A DNA stretch of 64,000 nucleotides from Paenibacillus sp. FSL H7-0326 (lineage in GTDB: Bacteria > Bacillota > Bacilli > Paenibacillales > Paenibacillaceae): the NCBI RefSeq assembly GCF_001955535.1, contig NZ_MPVN01000001.1, positions 1,054,001-1,118,000 of the forward strand, written 5' to 3'. Position 1 is the first letter of the stretch, and every line of letters starts with the position of its first letter. Positions 52,783 through 60,146 of this stretch are shown piece after piece. Under the pieces are notes generated by a model. The model was not told the DNA's origin. It did not search any database and saw only the letters and a list, made by a program, of their open reading frames with translations. The position numbers were made by a program, and so were the translations under genes.

Positions 52783-53595
52783 TCACTGTAATCGATAATT
52801 CAACTCTATACCGCCTGTTAATGTAGCCTTATAGTCTCGGCACATTTCATTGATTCGGCTGCCGATTCCCTCATCTATCTGACAGATCATGGACATTGTT
52901 TTTTCTGAGCTAATCATGATGGGTAGATTTTCGAGATATCTGTAATTCAGGATTGCAAAGAGTTGCTCTATCTGGAAATCCGTTGGTTCTTTTCTTCCCT
53001 TGAATACATCGTCTATAAAAAGCAACTCTGCTTTCTGGAGCAAGATAATCCGTTCTTCGAGGTTATCAAGGTTAGCTTTAAGCTCATTGAATCCTTCAAC
53101 CCATGGAAAGTACACAACTCCTACTCCCTGTAGCAGCAGGTGATTAGATACCGCGATTAAGAGATGAGTTTTGCCGCTTCCAGGTCTACCTAGAAGAGCT
53201 AAACTATTTTTTCGTGTTTGGTATATCTCCGGAAACATCTGCATATATTTTTGAGCGAGATGGTAAGCTTTTCCCACTACGTCTGGCCGACCACCCAGCT
53301 CAAAGTTTGTAAATGTCTTCTTGCGAAATTCATCAGTAATATTACTGGACTTCATCAACCGGCTTAATTTGCGTTCTTTCTTACATTCGCAATCTCGCCA
53401 TACATCTTGATAGTCGAACTCACCTTCACCTGTTTGGATCCGGACCAGGTAGCCTTCTTCGTCCTTGCATTTCTTGCATCGATACTTTGATAGATCAACC
53501 GGTTTAGGATTAGGCGTCGAGGTGTGCGAACTCGCTCTCCTTTTTATCTCTTCCAGGTCGTAGGTTCCCTTGAGTGCGTCTTTCAGACTCTTCAT
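52783..53595 (-). CDS. DnaC/DnaI-like helicase loader ATPase
   Basis: A 270-aa AAA+ ATPase that loads replicative helicase at the phage origin. A Cys pattern CKKC then CEC (residues about 42-70) could bind zinc as in DnaI; Walker A is LGRPGSGKTHLL, Walker B LLFIDDVF, and SSEKTM is like sensor I. I take the ATG at 53595 with AAAGGAG upstream, giving an 86-nt overlap with the DnaD-like gene. Confidence 0.9.
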   Translation of the reverse strand: MKSLKDALKGTYDLEEIKRRASSHTSTPNPKPVDLSKYRCKKCKDEEGYLVRIQTGEGEFDYQDVWRDCECKKERKLSRLMKSSNITDEFRKKTFTNFELGGRPDVVGKAYHLAQKYMQMFPEIYQTRKNSLALLGRPGSGKTHLLIAVSNHLLLQGVGVVYFPWVEGFNELKANLDNLEERIILLQKAELLFIDDVFKGRKEPTDFQIEQLFAILNYRYLENLPIMISSEKTMSMICQIDEGIGSRINEMCRDYKATLTGGIELNYRLQ

Positions 53596-54319
53596 TTCCT
53601 CCATCTCCTTTCCACGGTTCATCTATTCCATCCGATTTCCAATTCGACAAAATTCCATTTACGTAAGCCAATGAGCGTTTGCCTTTTAAAACAGCTTTCT
53701 TCATTGCTTCTAGGTACCAGCGGATTCCATAGGTTATAACAAGATCGTCTATTTCATCGTGAATGACAGGACTTATTGTTCCAAATCCTTCTTGTTCAAA
53801 AATTCGATAAGGGTTTAAATCACCACCACCAAATTCTAGTTGGTTTGGTAGGTTCGGTTGGGTTGGGTATGGTTCTGTTTGGTTTGGTTGTGTTGTGTTG
53901 GGTAGCCCTGTGACTCCCTCACCTGTCACGGAGCCGTCACGCGTGACATCATCGTGACCTATCTGTGACTGTTTCTGCTTTGCCCGTGACTTCCGTTTCC
54001 GTTCCTTGTTTTGTTCACGTCTTTCCACGAGCCGCCCTGCATAATCAAGCCAATCATGAATGAAATCATTCTCATCAATGAATCTCGATTCTTTCAAAGA
54101 GTTGTACAAGTGTCCCGGTTCTCCGTCCCAATGGCATGCGTCTTCCACATCCTCAGGTTCGTACCGCGTTAAATCTCCATCCTGGGCATAATTCATTGCC
54201 CACCACCAAAGCATGTGTAAGTATCCAATTACAGTCGGTAAAGGAACTCCGAGTAATCGCTTTAACTTTTTCGTTTTAGGATGGCTTTCCAGTTCCTGGT
54301 GGCTTTCTATCCAAGCCAT
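53510..54319 (-). CDS. DnaD-like replication initiation protein
   Basis: A 269-aa protein. The N-terminal winged-helix part (ESHPKTKKLKRLLGVPLPTV) is like phage replisome organisers. A basic stretch (ERREQNKERKRKSRAKQKQS) and an Asn/Pro/Gln/Thr-rich linker follow, then a DnaD-like domain (NPYRIFEQEGFGTISPVI, YLEAMKKAVLKGKRSLAYVN, GILSNWKSDGI). Typical origin-binding partner of the helicase loader downstream. The origin is likely within this gene or its repeats. Confidence 0.88.
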   Translation of the reverse strand: MAWIESHQELESHPKTKKLKRLLGVPLPTVIGYLHMLWWWAMNYAQDGDLTRYEPEDVEDACHWDGEPGHLYNSLKESRFIDENDFIHDWLDYAGRLVERREQNKERKRKSRAKQKQSQIGHDDVTRDGSVTGEGVTGLPNTTQPNQTEPYPTQPNLPNQLEFGGGDLNPYRIFEQEGFGTISPVIHDEIDDLVITYGIRWYLEAMKKAVLKGKRSLAYVNGILSNWKSDGIDEPWKGDGGNEESERRTQGNLRPGRDKKESEFAHLDA

Positions 54320-54329
54320 TTATCATCAC

Positions 54330-54719
54330 CTACTCAGTCCACCATATCCGGCCTTCGCCGGTTGTGTAATATTCAATCAATTCAGCACGCTTCTGGAGCT
54401 TCCAGGCGTTTCCCTCTGCCGTTTCATCTGCCCATTGATGGCAAGTGCCTGTTTCCGTCTTAGGACCACAGAGAATGGCAATATTCCACGGCTGACCGCC
54501 TTCGCCATACTGACTTGCATTGATCAGGTGAGCTCGCTCAAAACGAATCTTAGGCACGCTACACCCACACTTCTCGCAAATGATATATCCTTCGATTGTA
54601 AGAGCAGCCACACGTCTTTTTACTTCGTTACTGCATTTGTCAGTAATAGCCGTATGTCGTCCTCGTTTCGGTTTATTTCGCCTGTGTTGTACTTTAGGCA
54701 CCGGTCTATGTTCAAACAT
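54330..54719 (-). CDS. HNH-like phage nuclease or recombination protein
   Basis: A 129-aa protein with CEKCGC and a histidine-rich block RFERAHLINASQYGEGGQPW, NIAILCGPKTETGTCHQWAD that fits an HNH-type beta-beta-metal site. The N-terminus is basic. Possibly a NinG- or HNH-type junction or DNA-repair nuclease. Confidence 0.6.
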   Translation of the reverse strand: MFEHRPVPKVQHRRNKPKRGRHTAITDKCSNEVKRRVAALTIEGYIICEKCGCSVPKIRFERAHLINASQYGEGGQPWNIAILCGPKTETGTCHQWADETAEGNAWKLQKRAELIEYYTTGEGRIWWTE

Positions 54720-55122
54720 CCTGACCGCCTCCTATATATGTGTTTAGATCGACACGCAGCCTAAGCCGCAGTTCGTGTAGATGTTCAGTTAGAGAAGCAA
54801 ATTCATTACGCCATAAATGCATTGATTCATAGGCGTTAGCTTCCTTATCCCTCAGATCCAAGACGGCCAGCTCAGCTGCATTGGTTTTATCTCCCTTAGG
54901 AGCATCACGTTTAGTCTCTGCGTAAAGTCGTTTGCGCTGATTATAAATACGCTTGTACTCCCCATCTTTGAAGGCTGAGACCCGGCCCATAAATATGTGA
55001 GCCTGGGTCAGCAGTTTGATCTTGTAAGCTAAGCCGGCCGGAGTCTCATCGTCGTACTCGTCAGCTGCTTCACGGTATTTCTTGTATTGCCTGATATACT
55101 CCAGGATTAGATCTTCATCCAT
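54712..55122 (-). CDS. Hypothetical phage protein
   Basis: A 136-aa all-helical, highly charged protein (ILEYIRQYKKYREAADEYDD, RIYNQRKRLYAETKRDAP) that may form coiled coils. No family recognised. Overlaps the HNH-like gene by 8 nt. Confidence 0.6.
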   Translation of the reverse strand: MDEDLILEYIRQYKKYREAADEYDDETPAGLAYKIKLLTQAHIFMGRVSAFKDGEYKRIYNQRKRLYAETKRDAPKGDKTNAAELAVLDLRDKEANAYESMHLWRNEFASLTEHLHELRLRLRVDLNTYIGGGQDV

Positions 55123-55135
55123 CTAAGGCACCGCC

Positions 55136-55567
55136 TTAAAACGGCAGATCATCATCTGAGATATCAATTGGTTTACCATCATTAGAAAAAGGATCGTTAT
55201 TATTGCGTTGATAATTACTCGAGTCTTGTTCCTGACCTTGCGATCGGTCCCTATTCCCTTCTAAGAACCGTACATTGTCAGCGATTACTTCCGTTACATA
55301 AACACGCTTGCCCTCGTTATTCTCATAGTTTCGAATTTGGATTCTTCCTTCGACAGCTGTAAGTCGTCCCTTTTTTAGATAATTGGCACAGGTTTCAGCC
55401 AGCTGCCTCCAGGTAACGATCGGAATAAAATCCGCTTCTTTATCTCCAGCTTGGTTTGTAAATGGACGGTCTACAGCAAGCGTAAATTGTGTTACAGCTA
55501 CTCCTGCAGGTGTGTACCGCAATTCTGGGTCACGAGTTAAACGTCCTACCAAACATACTCGATTCAT
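55136..55567 (-). CDS. ssb: Single-stranded DNA-binding protein
   Basis: A 143-aa OB-fold protein: [40 protein letters not shown], then a low-complexity Asn/Gln/Ser linker and the acidic tip DISDDDLPF that binds partner proteins. It overlaps the HNH endonuclease gene by 4 nt. Confidence 0.96.
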   Translation of the reverse strand: MNRVCLVGRLTRDPELRYTPAGVAVTQFTLAVDRPFTNQAGDKEADFIPIVTWRQLAETCANYLKKGRLTAVEGRIQIRNYENNEGKRVYVTEVIADNVRFLEGNRDRSQGQEQDSSNYQRNNNDPFSNDGKPIDISDDDLPF

Positions 55568-56175
55568 TGTGTTGCCTCCCTTTGTCTTCTCTCTCTGTGT
55601 CGTAACTTCATGTGATGAGACATGTGTTCTTTTTTCGATCCAAATAAGTGCAAATTCTCAGGTCGATTATCATGTTTAATTTCATTTATGTGATGCACTT
55701 CTTCTTCAGGTTTCAGATATCTTCCAAGTTTCTTTTCCATTACTAGTCTGTGTTCCATTACATATCCATCAGTAGCAGCATGAGGAAGGTCTGGTTTATA
55801 AATCTGGATGTAACCATCTGATCTATGTCTTTTGCCTTGGAAATAATCGGATTTACCGATATATGACTTTCCTTTTCTCGATTGGGACATTTTCTGTCTG
55901 GTTGCTGAGGACACATGCTTTCCTGTGTGCGTTCTTTTTATTGCTTCAATTTGTTTTTCTGTGGCTTTTCTACCTTTTTGGAATGTACCGTTCGGGTGAA
56001 CTTGTATATCAAGTTTCTTAAACCACATGCATATAGCAGCTGGAGAACATCCCACTTCCGTGGCTATTTTGTATTGATCCATACTTCTGTTAAAATAGGC
56101 ATCTTCCAAGTATGTTTTTAAATCAACACCATACCGGTTAGGGATCTCACTTTTTAGATTGAGCTTCTTTGCCAC
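55564..56175 (-). CDS. HNH homing endonuclease
   Basis: A 203-aa protein: N-terminal helix-turn-helix ([20 protein letters not shown]), NUMOD3-like repeat segments rich in Lys ([20 protein letters not shown]), then an HNH domain with [39 protein letters not shown]. Free-standing homing endonucleases of this layout spread into phage early operons. It is inserted just upstream of ssb and starts a new overlap with it. Confidence 0.88.
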   Translation of the reverse strand: MAKKLNLKSEIPNRYGVDLKTYLEDAYFNRSMDQYKIATEVGCSPAAICMWFKKLDIQVHPNGTFQKGRKATEKQIEAIKRTHTGKHVSSATRQKMSQSRKGKSYIGKSDYFQGKRHRSDGYIQIYKPDLPHAATDGYVMEHRLVMEKKLGRYLKPEEEVHHINEIKHDNRPENLHLFGSKKEHMSHHMKLRHRERRQREATQ

Positions 56176-56307
56176 ATTGGTCAGCTCCTTCCTGAACCTG
56201 TTCGTTCACTCCTTATATAAATGCTTGTCCATATGATAGAATGGAGGCATATTTACAAATTCAAAGAATATTGATATATTAAGTGCGAATAATGCTTGTG
56301 ATCGTGT

Positions 56308-56339
56308 ACGACTTTAGCTGTTCCCGCAGCTGAAGTCGT
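56308..56339. terminator. Hairpin overlapping the end of the 66-aa ORF
   Basis: ACGACTTTAGCTG / CAGCTGAAGTCGT (one mismatch), loop TTCCCG. It covers the stop codon of the gene at 56314-56514 and has no T-run, so it may be an RNA-stability or partial-termination structure before the homing endonuclease gene. Confidence 0.5.
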
Positions 56340-56514
56340 TTTTCATTTCCTCGCGGATTTTACGCCGCATCCGATCGTACTCAACTCGATGTGCTTCGTT
56401 CTCAAAAGTGTATTTTGGTTTAGGACCATCAAGATTCAATTTTCCTCCGACAAGCTTCAATGCCATAATATCCTCAGGCTTTTCACTTGCTTTAATCCTT
56501 ACTTGGAGCTGCAT
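56314..56514 (-). CDS. Small phage protein, 66 aa
   Basis: ATG after AGGTGA, reading MQLQVRIKASEKPEDIMALK and ending NDFSCGNS. No family recognised. Overlaps its upstream neighbour by 16 nt. Confidence 0.55.
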   Translation of the reverse strand: MQLQVRIKASEKPEDIMALKLVGGKLNLDGPKPKYTFENEAHRVEYDRMRRKIREEMKNDFSCGNS

Positions 56515-56804
56515 ACTGCTTCACCTACAGTAATAGTTACTGCACCAAACGTTTCGGCCCAACACCTCATATTGCAATAGATTCCGCTTGTTCCAACTTT
56601 GATTACTTGTTGTCCTGAATAGATATCCTTTTGACATTTCGGGTTATCACAAAAATTCACCCTGAACAGTATCTTTTGGTTTTGGATTCTGCTCACTTCT
56701 GCTCTTAGAAATGCAATTTTTCTAGGATTTTTCTCGATCTCTATTTTTCGATAGAGTTCATTTAACTGATTACGAGCCTTTCTACGCTTGTTCTGATTCT
56801 CCAT
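56499..56804 (-). CDS. Small phage protein with zinc-finger-like Cys pairs
   Basis: A 101-aa protein: charged helix (NQNKRRKARNQLNELYRKIE) then CDNPKCQ and YCNMRCW, a Cys4 pattern. Possible metal-binding DNA- or RNA-associated protein. ATG at 56804 chosen from AAGGA spacing. Confidence 0.6.
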   Translation of the reverse strand: MENQNKRRKARNQLNELYRKIEIEKNPRKIAFLRAEVSRIQNQKILFRVNFCDNPKCQKDIYSGQQVIKVGTSGIYCNMRCWAETFGAVTITVGEAVCSSK

Positions 56805-56854
56805 AAGGATCAATTCCTTTCCTTAAAGGTGAGACATTGAATAAAAACCAGAAG

Positions 56855-57088
56855 TTAAACAGCAACCATGCTGCTAAAAGGCACCACATTGTTGAACGCC
56901 ACCCTTTCAAATGTTTGATCTTGGATCTGGTTCTCAAACTTGAGTATTTCTAAGCGGTCGTTATATTTGAGGTACTGTCTACGTGCATGAACAGCGATAT
57001 TAGGATAGCAATCTGCTTTCATTCGTTCTTCAAGTTGAAGGAAGAAACCGCAGATATTATTTAGCTGCTGAATTTTTGGTTTATGCAT
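56855..57088 (-). CDS. Small phage protein, 77 aa
   Basis: Reads MHKPKIQQLNNICGFFLQLE and is helical with no recognised motif. Its ATG overlaps the stop of the XRE gene upstream (ATGCATAA). Confidence 0.55.
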   Translation of the reverse strand: MHKPKIQQLNNICGFFLQLEERMKADCYPNIAVHARRQYLKYNDRLEILKFENQIQDQTFERVAFNNVVPFSSMVAV

Positions 57089-57347
57089 GATTCGTAACCA
57101 CCTCTCTTGTAGTAAATATCAGATCTGCTTCCGTCAGCACCCCTGCTTTAAGAAGCATTCCTACATAAGAAACTCCGAGAGCACAAGACATTTTTCTTAG
57201 CACTTCAGGCGATGGTGTTTTTCTTTCTCCAGTTTCTACATGTGATAAGTAAGCTCTGGTTATTTCGCATTTCTCCGCTAACTCAGATTGTGTTAGATTC
57301 TTAGAAGTTCTCAGCTGCTTTAAATAATTTCCGAAGGCATGATGCAT
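57081..57347 (-). CDS. XRE-family phage regulator
   Basis: An 88-aa Cro/CI-type protein (LKQLRTSKNLTQSELAEKCE, ITRAYLSHVETGERKTPSPE, VLRKMSCALGVS). The ATG at 57347 follows GGGAAGGGG; the frame is open to 57386. It lies well inside the early operon, so it may be a second regulator of early genes. Confidence 0.82.
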   Translation of the reverse strand: MHHAFGNYLKQLRTSKNLTQSELAEKCEITRAYLSHVETGERKTPSPEVLRKMSCALGVSYVGMLLKAGVLTEADLIFTTREVVTNHA

Positions 57348-57376
57348 TGGCTTCCCCTTCCCTCGATCATCGTCCA

Positions 57377-57553
57377 TCAACCCCATACAGGCTCAATCTC
57401 CTCTTTGTTGCAATTAGGACAATCTTTTTGATCAGTTTCTTCACAATCGACTTTTAGAATGTTGATCATATCGGGAATGTAATTCCCTGTTATACATCCA
57501 CGTGCTTCTTTTGTATCTCTTGTATACATGGTGTAATGCTTGTACTTGATCAT
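57377..57553 (-). CDS. Small phage protein with Cys pair, 58 aa
   Basis: ATG at 57553 after AGAGGTG. Reads MIKYKHYTMYTRDTKEARGC and later DCEETDQKDCPNCNKEEIEP. The CPNC pair with another Cys could bind metal. The much longer open frame upstream lacks a start signal. Confidence 0.6.
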   Translation of the reverse strand: MIKYKHYTMYTRDTKEARGCITGNYIPDMINILKVDCEETDQKDCPNCNKEEIEPVWG

Positions 57554-57655
57554 GTTCACCTCTTTTCTAGACGATTCAAATTTTGTAGGACTTTTGCACC
57601 TTCCTGTCGAATACTGGTTAGTTGTCGGACTCACCATCGAAGGGAGGTGAAACAA

Positions 57656-57847
57656 ATGTCGCAAACACCTGCAGAAATCGCTAAAGAAATAACAATTGCT
57701 GCTATTGAACATGGTGTATTCAATCGTAAAAGGTCCACCTCTATATCTGTTGAGGAACTTAACGAAACAAACGTTGATGAAATTAATAAATTTTTCAAAA
57801 AGATTGCAAAGCAAGCTAATGATGCTATGATCGGAAAGTTCGATTAA
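57656..57847 (+). CDS. Small phage protein on the opposite strand, 63 aa
   Basis: The only plus-strand gene inside the leftward early block. ATG at 57656 with AGGGAGGTGA, reading MSQTPAEIAKEITIAAIEHG and ending AMIGKFD. Helical. Its stop overlaps the stop of the minus-strand gene that converges on it. Confidence 0.65.
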   Translation: MSQTPAEIAKEITIAAIEHGVFNRKRSTSISVEELNETNVDEINKFFKKIAKQANDAMIGKFD

Positions 57848-57987
57848 TTGGTTAGTTTGCCAAGAGCTTCAAGCAAACTCGGTAGTTGTTTGTGATCTTC
57901 TACCGAGTTACTTTTGATTTTCATGTTGATGTACTCGCATAAATTTACGATAAGATCATTCACTGCTTTAGTAGCCTCAGTGTTCAT
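57844..57987 (-). CDS. Small phage protein, 47 aa, convergent
   Basis: ATG at 57987 with GGAGGTGA, reading MNTEATKAVNDLIVNLCEYI and ending EALGKLTN. Both stop codons (TAA on each strand) lie in the same 4 bases as the plus-strand gene's stop. Confidence 0.6.
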   Translation of the reverse strand: MNTEATKAVNDLIVNLCEYINMKIKSNSVEDHKQLPSLLEALGKLTN

Positions 57988-58000
57988 TTCTCTCACCTCC

Positions 58001-58732
58001 CTAAGCTAATGTTCCAATCGCCAGTTCCTTAACAACCGTGTCATAGATTTCTTTCAGTCTTGGATCAGACTCAATTACATCCAACCGATTCGCGTCATTG
58101 ATTTTGGTTTTAGTTGCTCCAGAGTCAGCTAAGCGTTCTTTTAGATTGGTTAAGCGTCTTTGTAAGTCGCACCGCCCACGTTCTTCAAGAATCTGATAAC
58201 TAAGAGTGCGTAAATCTCTGTAAGCCCCCCCTGAACGCTTAGCAGCTCCGTTTAACAATCCGTTGATTTTGTTACGCCAGTCATCGTCACGTTGTAAGAA
58301 GGTTTCTTTGATGGTTGAGAGCTGACTTTCTGTGCGTTGCTGACGTTGCTCGATTTGTTTTACGCTCTGTTCCATTTGGATCAAGAATTGGAGTTGAGGA
58401 CTAAGTCCGGAAACATCTAAGCCTGAATTTAGTTTCTCACGCATCCGTTCAAACTCTGCAATGTATTGTTCTTTGAAACGCATTGCTTCTTTGCCCGTAT
58501 ATCCCATAGCAAGAAGTGTGAAGCCTTGTTCTGTGATGATGTATTTGGGATAAGAGCGACCTCGATCGTTTACATAAGTTGACTCCTGAAAATTAAGGAG
58601 TGAGAATTCTTTGCTGCACTCAAGATTTTTGATGTCCTGTACTACATTGTCATGACGTTTCCCGAATACTTCAGCGACAGTAAGACTGTCTGTGACTGTT
58701 TTGTTGTTTTCGATAAAAACTAATTGATTCAT
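58001..58732 (-). CDS. Rha-family antirepressor with ORF6C-like C-terminus
   Basis: A 243-aa phage regulator. The N-terminal Rha domain is clear (TVAEVFGKRHDNVVQDIKNL, YIITEQGFTLLAMGYTGKEA), followed by a coiled-coil-like helix (QFLIQMEQSVKQIEQRQQRT) and a C-terminal helical domain of the ORF6C kind. Such proteins interfere with repression or host factors. Transcribed with the Cro-like gene. Confidence 0.88.
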   Translation of the reverse strand: MNQLVFIENNKTVTDSLTVAEVFGKRHDNVVQDIKNLECSKEFSLLNFQESTYVNDRGRSYPKYIITEQGFTLLAMGYTGKEAMRFKEQYIAEFERMREKLNSGLDVSGLSPQLQFLIQMEQSVKQIEQRQQRTESQLSTIKETFLQRDDDWRNKINGLLNGAAKRSGGAYRDLRTLSYQILEERGRCDLQRRLTNLKERLADSGATKTKINDANRLDVIESDPRLKEIYDTVVKELAIGTLA

Positions 58733-58744
58733 TTCACCGCTCCT

Positions 58745-59014
58745 TTAGCTTGGTAATCTTTGAAGCCACTTCTCAAGAAACTCCCTCGTTTCTCTTGCTG
58801 GGTAGTACCATTTCGTCCCGATCTTTCTTTTTGGAAAGCCGGGTTCAAAGAAGAATGTTTCTTGAATGGCAGTCCAGCTCATACAAGTTCTTCTTTTGAG
58901 TTCTTTGGTATCCCAAAATACACTTTCGTGATCCGCTTCCTTTACTGCTTGCTCGATTTGTTGTCGCAGCATTTCTCTAACTTCCTGTTGATCAACATTC
59001 ACGTTAACAAGCAT
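58745..59014 (-). CDS. DUF771-like small phage protein
   Basis: An 89-aa protein (TKELKRRTCMSWTAIQETFF, FPKRKIGTKWYYPARETREF) with the arrangement of excisionase-like winged helix proteins common beside phage repressors (DUF771). Its ATG follows the preceding XRE stop directly. Confidence 0.75.
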   Translation of the reverse strand: MLVNVNVDQQEVREMLRQQIEQAVKEADHESVFWDTKELKRRTCMSWTAIQETFFFEPGFPKRKIGTKWYYPARETREFLEKWLQRLPS

Positions 59015-59254
59015 TTAAAGACACTTCCTTTCCTTCAGTTCATTTTCTTGTGTCTTTTTACGACACCCGGAACCAAAAAAATTTTGAGTCGGTACATTAA
59101 ATTCCTTGCTCAGCTCTACAATCTCATCGAAATAGAATCTCGATTGTCCATTTTCCTTCCGTTTGTAGGCGGTCAAAGACAGTCCTAACTTAGCGGCGGC
59201 GGCTTCCTGAGATATTCCACAGTTGACACGAGCTGCTTTAACCGTAATCTTCAC
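59015..59254 (-). CDS. Cro-like XRE regulator
   Basis: A 79-aa helix-turn-helix protein (ARVNCGISQEAAAAKLGLSL, TAYKRKENGQSRFYFDEIVE). GGAGAGGAGG lies eight bases before the GTG at 59254, which I take as start; the frame is open to 59311. First gene of the leftward early operon, divergent from the CI-like repressor. Confidence 0.82.
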   Translation of the reverse strand: MKITVKAARVNCGISQEAAAAKLGLSLTAYKRKENGQSRFYFDEIVELSKEFNVPTQNFFGSGCRKKTQENELKERKCL

Positions 59255-59300
59255 TCTTTTCACCTCCTCTCCAAAGAGAGAGTCTCTGTAGTAAAACTTT

Positions 59301-59454
59301 AAAGGACACATATTCTAAATTTATGAATAATTCGTGTCTTTTAATGTCCCATTGAGACAAACCCATAGTAGCATATCCATAATTTGGGGTCAACCCAAAA
59401 AAAGACACTTTTTAATTTTATATCTTGTCTATTGTGTCTTTTTGTGGTTATAAT
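59301..59454. promoter_or_regulatory. Divergent early promoters with four AAAGACAC operator copies
   Basis: Leftward promoter: TTGACC at 59393-59388, 17 bp, TACTAT at 59370-59365. Rightward promoter: TTGTCT at 59425-59430, 18 bp, TATAAT at 59449-59454. The motif AAAGACAC (or its complement) occurs at about 59301-59310 (one mismatch), 59333-59343, 59397-59408 and 59432-59443. Two copies flank the leftward start and one sits in the rightward spacer, as expected for a lysogeny switch. Confidence 0.75.
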
Positions 59455-59490
59455 AGGTACAATAATATACATTGAAAAGAGGTATTTTTG

Positions 59491-60135
59491 ATGTCTGTTC
59501 AAGCTGGTTACAAATTATTTTATTGGGCAGTAGGAAGTAACATTAAGAAATATAGAGATATAAGAAACATGAGCTTACAAGATCTTGGAGAAAAAGTTGG
59601 AGTTACTAAAAAAACAATACAAAGATATGAAAATGGTGAAATCCGAGTTGATATGGATCGGATCGAAACAATTGCAGAAGCTCTAGAAGTTGAAGTTGCA
59701 TATTTATTAGACGGGGCTCAATCCTTCTTAGGATTAGATGTAACAAATATTGGAACAACATTAATACCATTAGTTGGACGTGTATGTTGTGGTAATGGAG
59801 TATTAGCTTTTGAAGATGTCGAAGAATACATACCAGTTGCAAAAGACTTTATAAAAAATGGTGAACATATTTTCTTGAGAGCAAAAGGTGACTCAATGAT
59901 AGGCTCACGCATAATTGATGGAGATCTTATACTCATCAGAAAACAACCTACTGTTGAAGAGGGTGAGATTGCAGCTGTGTTAATTGGAGAGGAGGCGGTG
60001 CTAAAGAAAGTATACAAAAATGGAGATCAGTTAGTTCTTCAATCATCCAATCCAGATTATCCACCAATATTCTGCTCAAAGGATGATAACGTAACAATAA
60101 TCGGAAAAGTTAAATGGAATATGATTGAGTACTAG
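59491..60135 (+). CDS. CI/LexA-like phage repressor (XRE + S24 peptidase)
   Basis: A 214-aa repressor. The helix-turn-helix is at about residues 17-70 (NMSLQDLGEKVGVTKKTIQR); the S24 self-cleaving domain has the Ser in AKGDSMIGSRIIDGD and the Lys in EEAVLKKVYKNGD. The scissile site usually Ala-Gly appears here as Cys-Gly in GRVCCGNGV. DNA damage through RecA would trigger cleavage and induction. ATG at 59491 after GAGG. The integrase gene follows 11 bp later, so the two are probably co-transcribed. Confidence 0.93.
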   Translation: MSVQAGYKLFYWAVGSNIKKYRDIRNMSLQDLGEKVGVTKKTIQRYENGEIRVDMDRIETIAEALEVEVAYLLDGAQSFLGLDVTNIGTTLIPLVGRVCCGNGVLAFEDVEEYIPVAKDFIKNGEHIFLRAKGDSMIGSRIIDGDLILIRKQPTVEEGEIAAVLIGEEAVLKKVYKNGDQLVLQSSNPDYPPIFCSKDDNVTIIGKVKWNMIEY

Positions 60136-60146
60136 GAGGATTCAAA

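Noticed and set aside
57554-57814. Long N-terminal extension of the 58-aa phage protein
   Set aside because: It would overlap the plus-strand 63-aa gene almost completely, and the only good SD precedes the ATG at 57553.
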